Shown here: positions 44,231-52,976 of the stretch, one piece after another
Layout: each line of letters begins with the position of its first letter
Position numbering within the stretch: position 1 is the stretch's first letter
NCBI GenBank assembly: GCA_051984675.1
Contig: JBPYFK010000111.1
Span: 60,280 to 124,279, forward strand
Direction: 5' to 3'
DNA from: JBPYFK01 sp051984675
GTDB taxonomy: Bacteria; Actinomycetota; Actinomycetes; Mycobacteriales; Pseudonocardiaceae
Length of the DNA: 64,000 bases
Translations under genes and position numbers: made by a program
The notes under the pieces: model-generated
Database searches by the model: none
The model's input: the letters and a program-made list of their open reading frames with translations, nothing else
What the model was told of the DNA's origin: nothing

Positions 44231-44286
44231 ACAGCACGCGTGAACCCCGGCAAGTAGAGGTGCTCGCCGGGGTTCACGCGTGCTGT
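44231..44286 (-). terminator. 21-bp perfect hairpin after DUF4232 gene
   Basis: ACAGCACGCGTGAACCCCGGC (44231-44251) is exactly inverted at 44266-44286 around a 14-nt loop. It lies 14 bp past the DUF4232 stop. No T tract. An unusually long perfect stem for a terminator. Confidence 0.75.
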
Positions 44287-44299
44287 GACTACCCCGCGA

Positions 44300-44878
44300 T
44301 CACTCTGCGGCGAAGGCGCTGCTGTCGAAGCGACCGTGGTCGCAGACCTCGCCCATACCGTTCCAGCTCACCGTCAGGGCGTTGGTCTCATCCGGCGGGA
44401 TGACCTGCAGGCTGGCCGCTTGGGGCTCACAGGGCCCGGAAATCGGCTCGTCGCCGGTCGCTACCGCCGTCCAATGGAGAGTCTCGACACTCGACTGACT
44501 CGGGTTCAGCGTGATGTGTTTCGGCCCCGGGTTCGAGCGAGTGACGGCGGTGGGCAGTGGGCGGCCGGTGCTGTCTACGAGTTGTAAGCCGCTGTACCCG
44601 TAGATCGTGCAGGGCTGGGAACTCTGGTTGCGCAGCACCAAATCCGCGTATCGCTGTCCGGCGCCGGGGCTGTCCGGCCGCAGGCTCCCGGTAAGCATCG
44701 AGGAGTGGCATCGCTGGACCTCGTTCGCCGAACTCTGGTGGATCTTCGTGGAGTCGACGGCACTGTTCAGGTTCGCCGGAGCGCCGCACGCGGCCAGGGC
44801 GACGCCGGCCAGCGCGATTCCCGCGGCAGGAAGAACACGCAAGACATTCTTGTTGAAACCCGATCGTTTCCCCAACAA
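44300..44878 (-). CDS. DUF4232 lipoprotein
   Basis: 192 aa from TTG 44876-44878, with GGAGGGAG about 10 bp upstream (a second TTG follows immediately). Lipoprotein signal ending VALAACGAP. DUF4232 domain from about residue 55: CHSSMLTGSLRPDSPGAGQR, LVLRNQSSQPCTIYGYSGLQLVD, ending SWNGMGEVCDHG; four Cys likely form two disulfides. Common exported actinobacterial domain of unknown function. Divergent from the lysozyme gene. Confidence 0.88.
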   Translation of the reverse strand: MLGKRSGFNKNVLRVLPAAGIALAGVALAACGAPANLNSAVDSTKIHQSSANEVQRCHSSMLTGSLRPDSPGAGQRYADLVLRNQSSQPCTIYGYSGLQLVDSTGRPLPTAVTRSNPGPKHITLNPSQSSVETLHWTAVATGDEPISGPCEPQAASLQVIPPDETNALTVSWNGMGEVCDHGRFDSSAFAAE

Positions 44879-45132
44879 GGTGGAACATCTCCCTCCGACT
44901 CCGGTGGTAACCGGAGTTCCGCAACAGCTTGGTCATTTCGAAAGACGCCCGAACGGCACGGAGGTTGCCTAAGAGTTGTCTGAACCAGTGGGCAGGCACC
45001 GAACGGCCCAGAGAGCCACCTGATTCAACTGAACGGGTAGTGCTCATAACCCGAACGGCGGCAACGCGATCGCCTCGATCTTCGCTAGAGTCGCGCCCGG
45101 GGGTCACGAATGAACTAGGGGGTTCGCCAACC

Positions 45133-45909
45133 ATGGCGCAAATTCCGGGGATCGATGTCGGGAACCAGCAGGGTCAACCCGACTGGGGAGCCGTTCGTCG
45201 TTCCGGGCAGGCATTCGCTTATATCAAGGCCACCGAAGGAGTCGGGTACGTCAGCCCCACGCTGGACGGGCAACTCGCGGGTGCGCGTGCGGCGGGTCTG
45301 GTCACTGGTCTTTATCACTTTGGCCGTCCCGACACGAACACTCCGCAACAGGACGCGGCGGATTTCGCTGCCCAGCTCGCGCGGTTGAACGCCAGCGGGC
45401 CGGGAAATCTGCCGCCGTGTTTGGACATCGAAACCGACGGGTCGGATCTCGGGCATTGGGTGAAGGGGTTTATTGACGCGATCCGGGCTAACACCAGACG
45501 AAGTGAGGTCGTGGTCTATTCCTCGGCTTCGTGGTTCGTCAGCAAGCTCGGCCCGGAGGTCTGGGTCGATCCGGCCGTGTTCGTGTGGGTGGCGCACTAC
45601 GGGGTTCCTCCCGGGCAGCCCGGTTACCGCACGGATCGTGTCGTCTTGCACCAGTACGCCTCCGACGGGCAGGTCCCGGGGGTCGCCGGGCAGGTCGACC
45701 TCGACGTTTCACTCGTCGATCTACCGGTGTTGACCGGAGTGGCTGGTCCGCCGCCCTCGCCGCCGGAGACCTACGTGGTCCAGTCGGGTGACACGCTGCT
45801 GGCCATCGGGCAACGCTTCGGAGTGGCGTGGCAGGAGCTCGCGAGCATCAACGGCATCGCTGACCCGAATCTGATCTACCTCGGTCAGGTGCTGAAGATC
45901 CCGCGTTAA
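45133..45909 (+). CDS. GH25 lysozyme-like protein with C-terminal LysM
   Basis: 258 aa from ATG 45133 (AGGGGG upstream). GH25 domain 5-205: GIDVGNQQGQPDW (Asp8), AYIKATEG, YHFGRPDTNTPQQDAADF, catalytic CLDIETD (Asp98, Glu100). LysM 214-258: YVVQSGDTLLAIGQRFG to VLKIPR. The combination binds and cleaves peptidoglycan. No signal peptide is visible at this start or in the open frame upstream, odd for a wall hydrolase; it may leave by lysis or a non-Sec route, or the start is mis-set. Confidence 0.92.
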   Translation: MAQIPGIDVGNQQGQPDWGAVRRSGQAFAYIKATEGVGYVSPTLDGQLAGARAAGLVTGLYHFGRPDTNTPQQDAADFAAQLARLNASGPGNLPPCLDIETDGSDLGHWVKGFIDAIRANTRRSEVVVYSSASWFVSKLGPEVWVDPAVFVWVAHYGVPPGQPGYRTDRVVLHQYASDGQVPGVAGQVDLDVSLVDLPVLTGVAGPPPSPPETYVVQSGDTLLAIGQRFGVAWQELASINGIADPNLIYLGQVLKIPR

Positions 45910-46693
45910 CCACACCCGTCGGCGCCAACACCCTCGGTGAGGGATGGATGCCGGGTCCCGGGAGATTGTGTGCGGGTGCACATGTGATCGGGATGTCGGT
46001 TCGGTCACCGCACCCGCACATCGCCATATCGTTATCACTTTTCCGCCTGGGGGCTGTACTGGCCTTGTTGTCCCTTTTGCCAGGCGTGTAGCCGCGCGTT
46101 CCCGGGAAACCCAACGCGGTCGGGGGCGGCGCGGCGGCGATACGTTCTGCCAATGGCGCACGCCCGTTTGCTCTACAGTCGGGGACGTGAAACCGGCGAG
46201 AACCTCCGGCAGCGTTGCCGGGTCGGCGCAGCGCTCCGTCACGCCTGGGCGGGACGGCCGTATCGGGGCTGCGCCCGGTTGGCCGGCTTGGGCAAATGGG
46301 CAACCTCCGTTCACCAGATCGGTGGGTCGTTGTTCGGGCGGTGTTCGCTTACCCACACTTCGGTGGGAGGGATGCGACCACGCTTCCGCACGATCGCGCA
46401 CACTGCTGCGGGACGGATCGGGGTAGGACTCTTCAGGAAATTTCGGGGTTAATCCCTGATACGAACGGCCGTCAGGTGCGCGAGATTGTGGGTGTGGAAG
46501 GGCGAGGGCGACCGGAATGCGCGGGTGTCAGAGGCGGGCTCCCGCTTTTTCGGCGCCACGCGAGATGGGCGAGGCTGCTGACCATGGGGGCGCGATTAGT
46601 GTGTTCGCCAAGCGGACTGGTACCCGACTTGGTGAAGAGGGCTGACGTAACCGTGCTGGACCAGACGCCCGCAGTGGACGGACGTGATCTGCG
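45910..46693. other. 784-bp region without a recognised gene
   Basis: After the lysozyme stop comes a stem-loop (45969-46020), then an AT-richer stretch (ATCGTTATCACTTTT at about 46030) and 600 bp where every open frame gives Arg/Gly/His-rich, family-less translations. It likely holds promoters for the DMT-GT4 operon; decayed coding sequence is possible. Confidence 0.4.
45969..46020 (+). terminator. stem-loop after lysozyme gene
   Basis: TGTGCGGGTGC (45969-45979) is inverted exactly at 46010-46020 with a 30-nt loop. A possible terminator, though the loop is large. Confidence 0.45.
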
Positions 46694-47644
46694 ATGACCG
46701 GGACGACCGCGCTGGCAGTGTCTCTCGCGACGGTCGGCGCCTTCGGGTACGCGTTCGGCGCTCGGCTACAGCACAGCGGTGTCCAGGACACGGTGGACGA
46801 CCGTGGCCTCGGGCTTCGCGGGGTCTCGCGTCTCGTGCGCAACAGCACGTGGCTGTTGGGGCTGGTCGCTCTGGGCAGCGGGGCATTGCTGCACGCCAGT
46901 GCGCTGGGGCTGGCGCCGTTGAGCGTGGTCCAGCCCGTCGGGGTGCTCGCATTGCCGTTGACGGTCCTGCTCAACCTGCGCCAGCAGGGATTCGGGGTGG
47001 GGGCGCTGAACGCCTCGGCGGTGCTCGCGGTGTTCGCCAGTACCGGCGGGGTCGCCCTGTTCGTACTGCTCGCCGCCGGTAGCGCGACTCCGACGACGGT
47101 GTCCAGCGATGACGAGGACCTGGCGATCCAGCTCGTGGCGGGTGTGGTCATCGTGCTGGCGCTTGCTGGCCTGCTGGCCAGAGAGCACCTCCGTTGCGTG
47201 GCGTATGCAGCCGGTTGCGCGGTGTCCTACGGCCTGGTCTCCATGCTGATGCGCGGCTTCCTGCAGCAGATCACCTCCGGCAACCTCGCCATGGTCAACC
47301 CCGGAGCGGCGGTCGGTATCGTCGCCGCGATGCTCGTCGGCGGATGGCTGATCCAGCACGCCTACGCCAGTGGCCCGCCTGATCTCGTCGTGGCGTGCCT
47401 GACCGTGATCGACCCGATGGTGGCCGTCGGGTTGGGGATCGGCCTGCTGGGCGAGGCCGACCGGGTGGACCTGTGGACGGCCACAGGTGAGGCGTTGTGC
47501 GCTGCGCTGGCCTGCGCGGGCGTGTTCGGTCTCGCGAGGTACCACCCTGAAACGCAGGATCGGCAGGAACGATCCACTGTGACCGGCGACAAGGCGCTTG
47601 CCCGATCCGCCTCGACCCATCGTTGCAAGGGGAGTTCCACTTGA
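46694..47644 (+). CDS. DMT-superfamily (EamA-like) membrane protein
   Basis: 316 aa from ATG 46694. About nine to ten transmembrane helices in two EamA-like halves; start AVSLATVGAFGYAFGARLQH, internal LAPLSVVQPVGVLALPLTVLLN, second half DPMVAVGLGIGLLGEAD. Actinobacterial DMT/NIPA-like proteins of this kind have unknown substrates. Its stop overlaps the GT4 start (TTGA), putting it at the head of a glycan operon, so it may move a lipid-linked or sugar precursor (inference). Confidence 0.82.
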   Translation: MTGTTALAVSLATVGAFGYAFGARLQHSGVQDTVDDRGLGLRGVSRLVRNSTWLLGLVALGSGALLHASALGLAPLSVVQPVGVLALPLTVLLNLRQQGFGVGALNASAVLAVFASTGGVALFVLLAAGSATPTTVSSDDEDLAIQLVAGVVIVLALAGLLAREHLRCVAYAAGCAVSYGLVSMLMRGFLQQITSGNLAMVNPGAAVGIVAAMLVGGWLIQHAYASGPPDLVVACLTVIDPMVAVGLGIGLLGEADRVDLWTATGEALCAALACAGVFGLARYHPETQDRQERSTVTGDKALARSASTHRCKGSST

Positions 47645-48879
47645 CTTCGCTCGAACCGACCAGGACGCGCCCGCTTCGGATCGTGGTCGGCGCCGTGACC
47701 TACCCGCCCGAGGTGAACGGAGCGGCGTTCTTCGGCTCCAGACTGGCCACGGGCCTCGCCGCACGCGGTCACGAAGTGCACGTCATCTGTCACTCGACGG
47801 ATTCGACGTCCAGTGTGCTGGAAGAGGACGGCGTCACTGTCCATCGCGTGCCGTCCTTCCGAACCCCGTTTCACCCGACTTTCCGGGCCGCGACGCCCTG
47901 GCAGGCGGCGTCGTCGGCCGATCGGCTGCTGGACGAGGTCCAGCCCGACGTCGTGCACGTGCAGTCGCATTTCTTCATCGGGAACGCCCTGATCAAGTCC
48001 GCGCGCCGGCGTGGGATCGCCCTGGTGGGGACGAACCACTTCATGCCGGAGAACATCTTCGGTTACCTGGGCATTCCACGGCTGTTGCAGAGGCTGGGTG
48101 CTCAGATCCTCTGGCGGACGCTGATCAAGCGCTACCGGAAGGCCGCGGTCGTGACGGCTCCGACACCGCGTGCGGTGCGCTTGTTGCAGGACAACGGCTT
48201 CACCGATCGTGCACTCGCGGTTTCGTGCGGTATCGACGTCGGTCACTACCAGCGTCCGGCCCGAGAGTTCCGCATGCGAAACCCGCACCCGGACGTGCGG
48301 ACGGTGCTGTTCGTCGGTCGCCTCGACGAGGAAAAGCACATCGATGATCTGGTTCGCGCCATGCCGTTGCTGAGCGGGTCGACCCCGACCCGGCTGGAGA
48401 TCGTCGGGGAGGGCAGTTGTCGGGAACCGCTCGAACAGCTCGCCACCGAGCTCGGGGTCAGGGACCGGGTGCACTTCGCCGGTCTGGTCAGCGACCGCGA
48501 GTTGCTCGACGCTTACGCCCGCGCGGACGTGTTCTGCATGCCTAGCATCGCGGAACTGCAGAGTTTGGCGACGATGGAAGCCATGTCGGCCGGTACACCG
48601 GTTGTGCTGGCCAATGCGATGGCCCTGCCGCACCTGGTCGAACCCGGCGAGAACGGTTTCCTCTACCCGCCGCGGGACGTGGCGGCGCTGGCCGAAGCGA
48701 TCGACCGGATCATCAGCGACGCGGCGACGATCGACCGCATGGGCAAGGCAAGTGAGCGGCTGATCGCCAAACACGACATCAGTGCCGTCCTGGGACGGTT
48801 CGAGTCGATCTACGACCACGTCATGAATCCTTCGGAGAGCTGGGAGCTGGCCGAGGTGACCACCGAACTGGCGAGCTGA
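47641..48879 (+). CDS. GT4 glycosyltransferase (diacylglycerol/PIM-type branch)
   Basis: 412 aa from TTG 47641 with AAGGGGAG 7 bp upstream. GT-B fold: acceptor domain VVGAVTYPPEVNGAAFFGSRLA, HVICHSTDS, GTNHFMPENIFGYLG; donor domain VLFVGRLDEEKHIDDLVRAM, the EX7E-like SIAELQSLATMEAMSAGTPVVLA. Retaining transferase using a nucleotide sugar at the inner membrane face. Resembles glucosyl/mannosyl transferases that build glycolipids. Followed after 6 bp by the hydrolase gene. Confidence 0.9.
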   Translation: MTSLEPTRTRPLRIVVGAVTYPPEVNGAAFFGSRLATGLAARGHEVHVICHSTDSTSSVLEEDGVTVHRVPSFRTPFHPTFRAATPWQAASSADRLLDEVQPDVVHVQSHFFIGNALIKSARRRGIALVGTNHFMPENIFGYLGIPRLLQRLGAQILWRTLIKRYRKAAVVTAPTPRAVRLLQDNGFTDRALAVSCGIDVGHYQRPAREFRMRNPHPDVRTVLFVGRLDEEKHIDDLVRAMPLLSGSTPTRLEIVGEGSCREPLEQLATELGVRDRVHFAGLVSDRELLDAYARADVFCMPSIAELQSLATMEAMSAGTPVVLANAMALPHLVEPGENGFLYPPRDVAALAEAIDRIISDAATIDRMGKASERLIAKHDISAVLGRFESIYDHVMNPSESWELAEVTTELAS

Positions 48880-48885
48880 TCGGCC

Positions 48886-49779
48886 GTGGCGGACGGGAAC
48901 GGGCGGCTCGAACCGATCAAGCGTGTCGAGCGCATCGCAGGCAGTGAGCTGCACTACTGGGTCTACCACGAAGGCCGTCGCGATGACCCCCGGCGACCGA
49001 TCATCGTCATGCTGCACGGGCTGCGCGGCACGCACGAGGGTCTGGAACTCATCGCCAAGGGCGTCACCGGTCACTGTGCGGTCGTGCCGGACCTTCCGGG
49101 CTGCGGTGAGTCCGCCCCGCTGGTCGGTGCTCGGCACGACGTGCAGGGTTATGCCGCCGTCATCACCGAGCTGATCAGCCGCGTGGGCCAGGGGGCTCCG
49201 GTGGTCCTGCTCGGCCACTCGTTCGGTTCCATCGTGGCTGCCCATGTCGCCTCCTCCTCCGCCGAGTCGATCAGTGAGCTGATCTTGGTGAATCCGCTGT
49301 CCACGTCGGTGCGCAGCGGGTTGCTCGGGCTGGGGTCCCGCCTGCCGGAGCTGTACTACCGGCTCGGAGAGGCACTGCCCGAGCCACTCGGGATGGCCCT
49401 GCTGTCCAACAAGTGGATCGTGCAGGCCACCAGCCAGGTGATGGTGCGTACCAAGGACAAGCAGCTGCGCCGCTTCGTGCACGAGAGTCATCAGCAGAAC
49501 TTCTCCCGTTTCCACAGCCCCACCGTGGTGGGCGAGACCTTTCGCGCCACGATGGACAACACGGTGACTGACTACGCCGGATCGCTGGCCATGCCAGTGC
49601 TGCTGATCGCGGGGGAGACCGACGACTTCGCACCGTTGTCGGGCCAACGCGCTCTCCTGGGCGCGTTGCCTGACGCGGAACTCGTCGTGATCCCGCGGGT
49701 CGGGCACCTTGTGCACTACGAAACTCCGGAGACCGCCGCCCATGCGATCACCCGATTCCTCGGCAGGCGCCATGGCTGA
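48886..49779 (+). CDS. alpha/beta hydrolase embedded in glycosyltransferase operon
   Basis: 297 aa from GTG 48886. Catalytic triad Ser in GHSFGSIVAA, Asp in GETDDFAPLS and His in VGHLVHYETPE; oxyanion loop VMLHGLRGTHEG. No signal peptide. Its 8-bp overlap with the next GT4 gene and 6-bp gap from the first suggest a role in the same pathway, for example trimming or acylating a glycolipid (inference). Confidence 0.9.
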   Translation: MADGNGRLEPIKRVERIAGSELHYWVYHEGRRDDPRRPIIVMLHGLRGTHEGLELIAKGVTGHCAVVPDLPGCGESAPLVGARHDVQGYAAVITELISRVGQGAPVVLLGHSFGSIVAAHVASSSAESISELILVNPLSTSVRSGLLGLGSRLPELYYRLGEALPEPLGMALLSNKWIVQATSQVMVRTKDKQLRRFVHESHQQNFSRFHSPTVVGETFRATMDNTVTDYAGSLAMPVLLIAGETDDFAPLSGQRALLGALPDAELVVIPRVGHLVHYETPETAAHAITRFLGRRHG

Positions 49780-50908
49780 CCGGCCAAGGACCGAAGCCGA
49801 CGGTCCCGAGCTGAAGATCTTCGTTGACGCCAGGTGGACCCGGACCGACAACCACGACGGCATCAGCCGGTATGGCGCGAGCCTGATCGAACAGCTGCAT
49901 CGCCTGCACCCCGTCACGATGTTGATCTGTGACGATCGCCAGTTGGCGTTGTTGCCGCCCGGCGTACCGTATGTGCGGATCAACAGCCCGCTCTCGCCTC
50001 GCGAGCTGTGGCTTTCCGCCACACTTCACCGGCTCGGCGCGGACGTCGTGTTCAGCCCGTTGCAGGTGATCGGCGGGTTCCGGCGCCGGTACAAGCTGGT
50101 GCTCACCCTGCACGACCTGATCTACTACCGGCATCCGCAGCCACCGAGCTTCCTGCCGCTGCCGGTGCGGATCATCTGGCGGCTCTACCACAAGGCGTAC
50201 TGGCCGCAGCGGGTGCTGCTCAACCGGGCCGACGCCGTCGTGACCGTCAGCGAAACGACGAAGAAGCTCATCGCCGAGTACCGGTTGACCCGTCGTCCGG
50301 TGACGGTTGTCCCTAACGCTCCGTTCGCGAACCCCGAAACAGCATCTGGTGAACCCGCAGCGGTATCCGCGCCAACGAATTCCGGCCCGAAAAAAGGCGA
50401 ACTCGTCTATATGGGCTCGTTCATGCCGTACAAGAACGTGGAAACGCTGATCGCCGGGATGGCGGAACTTCCCGATTACCGGCTCAACCTGCTCAGCCCG
50501 ATCGCGCCGAAACGCGCGGCCGAGCTGTCCGCATTGATCCCGTCGGGTGCTGACGTGGTGTTCTGGCGAGGTATCAGCGATGCCGACTACCACAGCCTGT
50601 TGGCGCGGGCCTCGGCGTTGGTCACCGCGTCCAAGGACGAGGGTTTCGGGCTCCCCGTGATTGAGGCGATGAACGCCGGAACCCCGGTGGTGTGCAGTGA
50701 TCTCGCGATCTTCCGCGAGGTCACCGGTGGCCATGCGGTGCTGTTCGCCCCCGACTCGCCGGAAGCTTTCGTCGCCGCTGTACGTGGTCTGGATGATCGG
50801 GAGCGTGTCGAGTCGATGGTGCATGCTGCGCGGGCGCACGCCGCAACGTTCACGTGGCGTGCGTCGGCCAAGCAGCTGCTCGGGGTATTGCGTTCCGTGG
50901 CCGAGTGA
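49772..50908 (+). CDS. GT4 glycosyltransferase
   Basis: 378 aa from ATG 49772. GT-B: FVDARWTRTDNHDGISRYGAS start, LHDLIYYRHPQPPSF, VTVSETTKKLIAEYRL, donor site YMGSFMPYKNVETLI and EX7E motif ASKDEGFGLPVIEAMNAGTPVV. It belongs to the mannosyl/rhamnosyltransferase-like GT4 group. Second transferase of the operon, so at least two sugars are likely added to one acceptor. The product cannot be named. Confidence 0.92.
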   Translation: MADRPRTEADGPELKIFVDARWTRTDNHDGISRYGASLIEQLHRLHPVTMLICDDRQLALLPPGVPYVRINSPLSPRELWLSATLHRLGADVVFSPLQVIGGFRRRYKLVLTLHDLIYYRHPQPPSFLPLPVRIIWRLYHKAYWPQRVLLNRADAVVTVSETTKKLIAEYRLTRRPVTVVPNAPFANPETASGEPAAVSAPTNSGPKKGELVYMGSFMPYKNVETLIAGMAELPDYRLNLLSPIAPKRAAELSALIPSGADVVFWRGISDADYHSLLARASALVTASKDEGFGLPVIEAMNAGTPVVCSDLAIFREVTGGHAVLFAPDSPEAFVAAVRGLDDRERVESMVHAARAHAATFTWRASAKQLLGVLRSVAE

Positions 50909-51287
50909 CAGCGTCCACGGAGGACAGAGCGGATAGATCGGTTCGGTGCGGACGCGGGTAGTCACGCCGATCACCTCTCGGCTGTCGGGGATTCGTTGCC
51001 TCCACCGGACAAGCTCCCCGCCATCGGCGGCGATTTCCAGGGTCGAAGCGTGATTCACCCACTATGGGTGATTTTCGCGAAGAAATTCGGGATTGCTGAC
51101 ACACCGAAAGCAACGAAATGAACACGCCCGCGCATCAGGCTATCCACTATGGTCGTTGTCGCCCACGGCGCAGATTCGTGGCCGCCGAGTCCAACGGGAC
51201 CGATTCGGACGGTTTGAGGGGCTTCGCGTCACCGGAATCCGGTATAAGGTCACCCGGGGCACATTCTGCACGGACGGAGGATCGCGG
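50909..51287. other. upstream region of FAD dehydrogenase/SDR operon
   Basis: 379 bp. Holds the palindrome TCACCC-ACTAT-GGGTGA (51055-51071), a nearby TCCACTATGG element (51143-51152) and a -10-like TATAAG (51243) upstream of the dehydrogenase RBS. No coding frame recognised. Confidence 0.45.
51055..51071. promoter_or_regulatory. TCACCC-N5-GGGTGA palindrome
   Basis: Six-bp perfect arms about 5 AT-rich bases, with AT-rich flanks; possibly an operator. Its core CCACTATGG matches the dispersed TCCANNNTGGA motif. Confidence 0.45.
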
Positions 51288-52943
51288 ATGGCTTTCGATG
51301 CTGACGCCATCGTTGTCGGCGCGGGGCTCGCCGGCCTGGTCGCCACCGCCGAGCTGGCTGAGGCCGGCCGGCGGGTCATCGTGCTGGACCAGGAACCCGA
51401 AGCGTCACTCGGGGGCCAGGCGTACTGGTCTTTCGGTGGACTGTTCTTCGTTGACTCGCCCGAGCAACGCCGGCTGGGTGTCCGGGACTCGCCGGAGCTG
51501 GCCCTGCGAGACTGGTTCACCTCGGCCGGCTTCGACCGGGACGAGGACTACTGGCCGCGCCAGTGGGCCGAGGCCTACGTCGACTTCGCCAGCGGGGAGA
51601 AACGGGCCTGGCTGCGGCAGCAGGGCCTGCGCGTGTTTCCGCTGGTTCAGTGGGCCGAACGCGGTGGACACCACGCCACCGGGCACGGGAACTCCGTTCC
51701 CCGGTTTCACGTCACCTGGGGCACCGGACCGGGTGTGTTGGAACCGTTCCTCCGTCGAGTGCGGGAGGCCGAGGCTCGCGGGCTCGTGTCGCTGCGCTTC
51801 CGGCACCGGGTCAGCGAACTGACCACCAGTGGCGGCCGGATCGACGGGGTCCGCGGTGACCTGCTAGCTCCCAGTACGGTCGAGCGCGGGCAGCCCAGTT
51901 CCCGCGAGGTGGTCGGCGACTTCGATCTCCGCGCGCAAGCCGTGATCGTGACCTCCGGCGGTATCGGTGCGAACCATGAGCTGGTACGTCGGAACTGGCC
52001 GCAGCGGTACGGCCCGGCGCCGGAGCACATGATCTCCGGCGTGCCGGATCACGTGGACGGTCGGATGCTCGACGTCGTCACTTCGGCCGGCGGCCGGATC
52101 ATCAACCCGGACCGGATGTGGCACTACACCGAGGGAATCCAGAACTACGCCCCGATCTGGAGCCGACACGGCATTCGCATCCTTCCCGGACCGTCGTCGC
52201 TGTGGGTGGACGCGCTGGGGCGGCGCCTGCCGTATCCGCTGTTTCCCGGCTCGGACACGCTGGGAACGATGGAGCACATCACGAAGACGGGCTACGCCCA
52301 CACCTGGTTCGTGCTCAACCGGCGCATCATCAGCCGCGAGTTCGCGCTGTCCGGTTCCGAGCAGAACCCGGACCTCACCGAGCGCAGCATCGCGAAGGTG
52401 TTGGAACGCGGTGGCGACGTCACCCCCGGCCCGGTCGCCGAGTTCGTGCGCCGTGGGGAGGACTTCGTGGTCCGGCGCAGCCTGCCCGAACTGGTGGACG
52501 GGATGAACAAGCTGATCGGGCAGCCGCTGATCGACGCCGCTGACCTGGAGCGCGAGATCGTCGCCCGCGATGCGCAGGTGACCTGCGGACTGGGTAAGGA
52601 CGCGCAGGTCATGGCGATTCGGGCGGCCCGCCGTTACGCCGTGGACCGGATGGTCCGGGTCGCCAAACCGCACCGACTGCTCGATCCGGCCCACGGCCCG
52701 CTGATCGCGGTGCGGCTGTCGATCCTGACCCGCAAGAGCCTGGGCGGAACGGAAACCGACCTGTCCGCCCGGGTGTTGCAGCACACCGGTGAGCCACTAC
52801 CCGGTCTGTACGCCGCCGGCGAGGTCGCCGGGTTCGGCGGCGGCGGGGTGCACGGCTACCGAGCCCTGGAAGGGACATTCCTCGGCGGATGCCTGTTCTC
52901 CGGCCGGATCGCCGGGCGTGCGGCTGCGGCCGCCGTGGCGTGA
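51288..52943 (+). CDS. FAD-binding dehydrogenase (ketosteroid-dehydrogenase-like)
   Basis: 551 aa from ATG 51288 with ACGGAGG. Dinucleotide fold at residues about 6-35 (ADAIVVGAGLAGLVATAELAEAG), QAYWSFGGLFFVDSPEQRRLG, GHGNSVPRFHVTWGTGPGV, VIVTSGGIGANHELVRRNW, and C-terminal LYAAGEVAGFGGGGVHGYRAL for FAD binding. Annotated widely as FAD-binding dehydrogenase of the KSTD/fumarate-reductase fold; substrate unknown. Heads a two-gene operon with the SDR gene. Confidence 0.92.
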   Translation: MAFDADAIVVGAGLAGLVATAELAEAGRRVIVLDQEPEASLGGQAYWSFGGLFFVDSPEQRRLGVRDSPELALRDWFTSAGFDRDEDYWPRQWAEAYVDFASGEKRAWLRQQGLRVFPLVQWAERGGHHATGHGNSVPRFHVTWGTGPGVLEPFLRRVREAEARGLVSLRFRHRVSELTTSGGRIDGVRGDLLAPSTVERGQPSSREVVGDFDLRAQAVIVTSGGIGANHELVRRNWPQRYGPAPEHMISGVPDHVDGRMLDVVTSAGGRIINPDRMWHYTEGIQNYAPIWSRHGIRILPGPSSLWVDALGRRLPYPLFPGSDTLGTMEHITKTGYAHTWFVLNRRIISREFALSGSEQNPDLTERSIAKVLERGGDVTPGPVAEFVRRGEDFVVRRSLPELVDGMNKLIGQPLIDAADLEREIVARDAQVTCGLGKDAQVMAIRAARRYAVDRMVRVAKPHRLLDPAHGPLIAVRLSILTRKSLGGTETDLSARVLQHTGEPLPGLYAAGEVAGFGGGGVHGYRALEGTFLGGCLFSGRIAGRAAAAAVA

Positions 52944-52976
52944 GACCGCGTGAGATCGAAGGGAAAGACCAAGCCG

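Noticed and set aside
46215..46697. 160-aa + strand frame before the DMT gene
   Set aside because: No recognisable domain, biased composition and no RBS; other frames overlap equally.
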